From an uncultured Oscillospiraceae bacterium (GTDB taxonomy: Bacteria > Bacillota > Clostridia > Oscillospirales > Oscillospiraceae): a DNA stretch of 12,464 nucleotides. Of this stretch, positions 11,139-12,464 are shown piece after piece. The stretch lies in NCBI GenBank assembly GCA_900763705.1, contig CAAFLG010000012.1, positions 1 through 12,464 of the forward strand, given 5' to 3'. Every line of letters starts with the position of its first letter. Position 1 is the stretch's first letter. The translations under genes were made by a program, and so were the position numbers. The notes below the pieces were generated by a model. That model was given only the letters and a program-made list of their open reading frames with translations. It made no database searches and was not told where the DNA came from.

Positions 11139-12464
11139 ATGGCACAAGCTTTCTTTGGCGGCGTTCATCCAAACGATATGAAGGCTGCCACCAATGAAAA
11201 GGCCATCGAGCAGCTTCAAGCACCCGCTCAGGTGGTCATCCCCATGTCGATGCACTTCGGCGCACCCTGCACTCCCACGGTCTCCAAGGGCGACTATGTC
11301 AAGCTTGGACAGAAGATCGGCGAATTTAAGGGCCTCGGCGCTCCCATTCACGCAAGCGTTTCCGGTACGGTCGCTGCGGTGGAGCCCCGCCCCTACTCCA
11401 TGGGCGGTAAGGTCATGTCCGTTGTCATCGACAATGATTTTAAGGACGAGCTGAGCGAAGAAGTGAAGGCGCCCGCCGATCCCGACGCGCTGAGCGTTGA
11501 GGAAATGGTCGAAATGGTCAAAGAGGCCGGTATCGTCGGCATGGGCGGCGCTACGTTCCCGACCCATACGAAGATCTCCAGCGGTATCGGCAAGGTCGAT
11601 ACGGTCATCATCAACGGCGCCGAGTGCGAGCCCTACATCACCGGCGACCATCGCGCGATGCTTGAGCGCCCGGCCGAGATCATCGGCGGCTGCTGCTACC
11701 TCGCCAAGATGTTCGGCGTGAACAAGGTCGTCATCGGCGTGGAGGACAACAAGAAAAACGGCATCGAGTCCCTCAACAAGGTCATCGAGGAGCAGAAGGC
11801 TCCCGTCGTGGTCGAGGCGCTGCGCTGCCGCTACCCGCAGGGCGGCGAAAAGCAGCTCTGCCAGGCGATCACCGGCAAGCAGGTGCCCCCCGGCGGTCTT
11901 CCCGCGAACATCGGCTGCGCCGTGTTCAACATCAACACCACCATCGCCATCTACCATGCCATCAAGGAAGGCATGCCCGTGGTGCGCAAGGTCGTCACCG
12001 TGTCCGGCAGCGGCGTTGTGGAGCCGAAGAACCTCGAGTGCCCGATCGGTACGCCGGTCTCCCTCCTCTTCGACGCCTGCGGCGGCCTGAAGGACGAGAC
12101 GTTCAAGCTCATCGCCGGCGGCCCGATGATGGGTATGGCCCAGGCCTCCGCCGACTTCCCCGTGGCCAAGGGCACGGGCGCGGTGCTGGCATTTGCGGGC
12201 AACGAGAACAAGGTCTCCGCTGACCCGACCTGCATCCGCTGCGGCCGCTGCGTCGAGGCCTGCCCCATGCACCTTGAGCCTCTGTACCTCTATTTATATG
12301 TGCAGAAGAACCGCATCGAGGATCTCGAGGCGGCGCACGTGATGGACTGCATCGAGTGCGGCGCGTGCTCCTACATCTGCCCGGGCCGCCTGCACCTGAC
12401 CCATTCGTTCAAGGTCGGCAAGCAGAAGGTCAAGGAAGCCGCCGCCAAGGCCAAGGCCGCGGCA
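11139..12464 (+). CDS. rnfC: Rnf complex subunit RnfC (right edge truncates the C-terminus)
   Basis: This is a 442-residue open frame from ATG 11139 to the right edge, missing probably only a short tail. RnfC is the peripheral, cytoplasmic-side subunit of the Rnf complex. That complex couples electron flow from reduced ferredoxin to NAD+ with Na+ or H+ export across the membrane. Visible are the N-terminal GGVHP (7-11) and a biotinyl-lipoyl-like region (about 30-100). A nucleotide/flavin-binding 51-kDa-type domain follows, with GMGGATFPTHTK (134-145), NGAECEPYITGDHRAML, YPQGGEKQL (232-240) and VPPGGLP (249-255). Two [4Fe-4S] motifs are present (Cys365, 368, 371, 375 and Cys404, 407, 410, 414). 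The end is the usual Lys/Ala-rich tail. Lysine is almost always AAG, with strong GTC/ATC preference, a sign of high expression. The ribosome-binding site GAGGTG lies 6 nt before the start. rnfD, G, E, A and B are expected just outside the window. Confidence 0.96.
   Translation, partial: MAQAFFGGVHPNDMKAATNEKAIEQLQAPAQVVIPMSMHFGAPCTPTVSKGDYVKLGQKIGEFKGLGAPIHASVSGTVAAVEPRPYSMGGKVMSVVIDNDFKDELSEEVKAPADPDALSVEEMVEMVKEAGIVGMGGATFPTHTKISSGIGKVDTVIINGAECEPYITGDHRAMLERPAEIIGGCCYLAKMFGVNKVVIGVEDNKKNGIESLNKVIEEQKAPVVVEALRCRYPQGGEKQLCQAITGKQVPPGGLPANIGCAVFNINTTIAIYHAIKEGMPVVRKVVTVSGSGVVEPKNLECPIGTPVSLLFDACGGLKDETFKLIAGGPMMGMAQASADFPVAKGTGAVLAFAGNENKVSADPTCIRCGRCVEACPMHLEPLYLYLYVQKNRIEDLEAAHVMDCIECGACSYICPGRLHLTHSFKVGKQKVKEAAAKAKAAA

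Noticed and set aside
10899..12272. A 457-codon open frame on the minus strand, antisense to rnfC
   Set aside because: It is an antisense by-product of the strong codon bias of rnfC. Its predicted protein is His/Asp/Ala-rich and resembles no family, and it would cross the rnf promoter and leader.
1..12464. CRISPR array, tRNA/rRNA gene, insertion sequence, prophage, toxin-antitoxin or defence genes
   Set aside because: I saw no regularly spaced repeats, no tRNA-like cloverleaf, no transposase or integrase motifs and no terminal inverted repeats. Apart from the two short control regions, essentially the whole window is coding.

Overview
The window is a GC-rich (my estimate is about 60%) piece of a bacterial chromosome. 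It most likely comes from a strictly anaerobic Firmicute of the Clostridia, for example the high-GC Oscillospiraceae. The evidence is the combination of a Firmicutes-type recJ-rel-dtd cluster, a HemZ-type radical SAM protein, an SLH-domain surface protein, a DUF975 membrane protein and an rnfC that opens an Rnf operon. Purine-rich Shine-Dalgarno sites and clear sigma-A promoters agree with this. The lineage is inference; no rRNA gene or other marker is present.

Positions 1-8660 hold seven genes on the minus strand, separated by 2-43 nt. In transcription order they are recJ (single-strand exonuclease), rel (bifunctional (p)ppGpp synthetase/hydrolase), dtd (D-aminoacyl-tRNA deacylase), a glyoxalase-II-like metallo-beta-lactamase-fold hydrolase, hemZ (radical SAM), a trimeric-type purine nucleoside phosphorylase, and the N-terminal 240 residues of a MurJ/SpoVB-family lipid flippase that runs off the left edge. 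The short gaps and the lack of any internal terminator suggest one long housekeeping/stress operon read from a promoter near 8738-8766.

Positions 8661-8840 are a compact divergent promoter region. The recJ promoter faces left. A sigma-A promoter with an extended -10 faces right and drives a secreted protein with three SLH repeats (8841-9983), which is followed by a strong 13-bp terminator. Converging on that terminator from the right is a DUF975 polytopic membrane protein (10038-10814, minus).

Positions 10815-11138 form a second divergent control region. It contains a near-consensus promoter for the DUF975 gene, a G-rich tract, an 8-bp inverted repeat, a promoter for the rnf operon and a stem-loop at the predicted 5' end of the rnf mRNA. 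rnfC (11139 to the right edge) is the ferredoxin-linked peripheral subunit of the ion-pumping Rnf complex; the rest of the operon should lie beyond the window.

I found no mobile element, CRISPR array, tRNA, rRNA, phage gene or defence system, and nothing that qualifies as an undescribed system. The points most worth a second look are a His-to-Gly change at the ribose-binding position of the purine nucleoside phosphorylase, the unassigned C-terminal domain of the SLH protein, the absence of apt between recJ and rel, and the structured control region upstream of rnfC.
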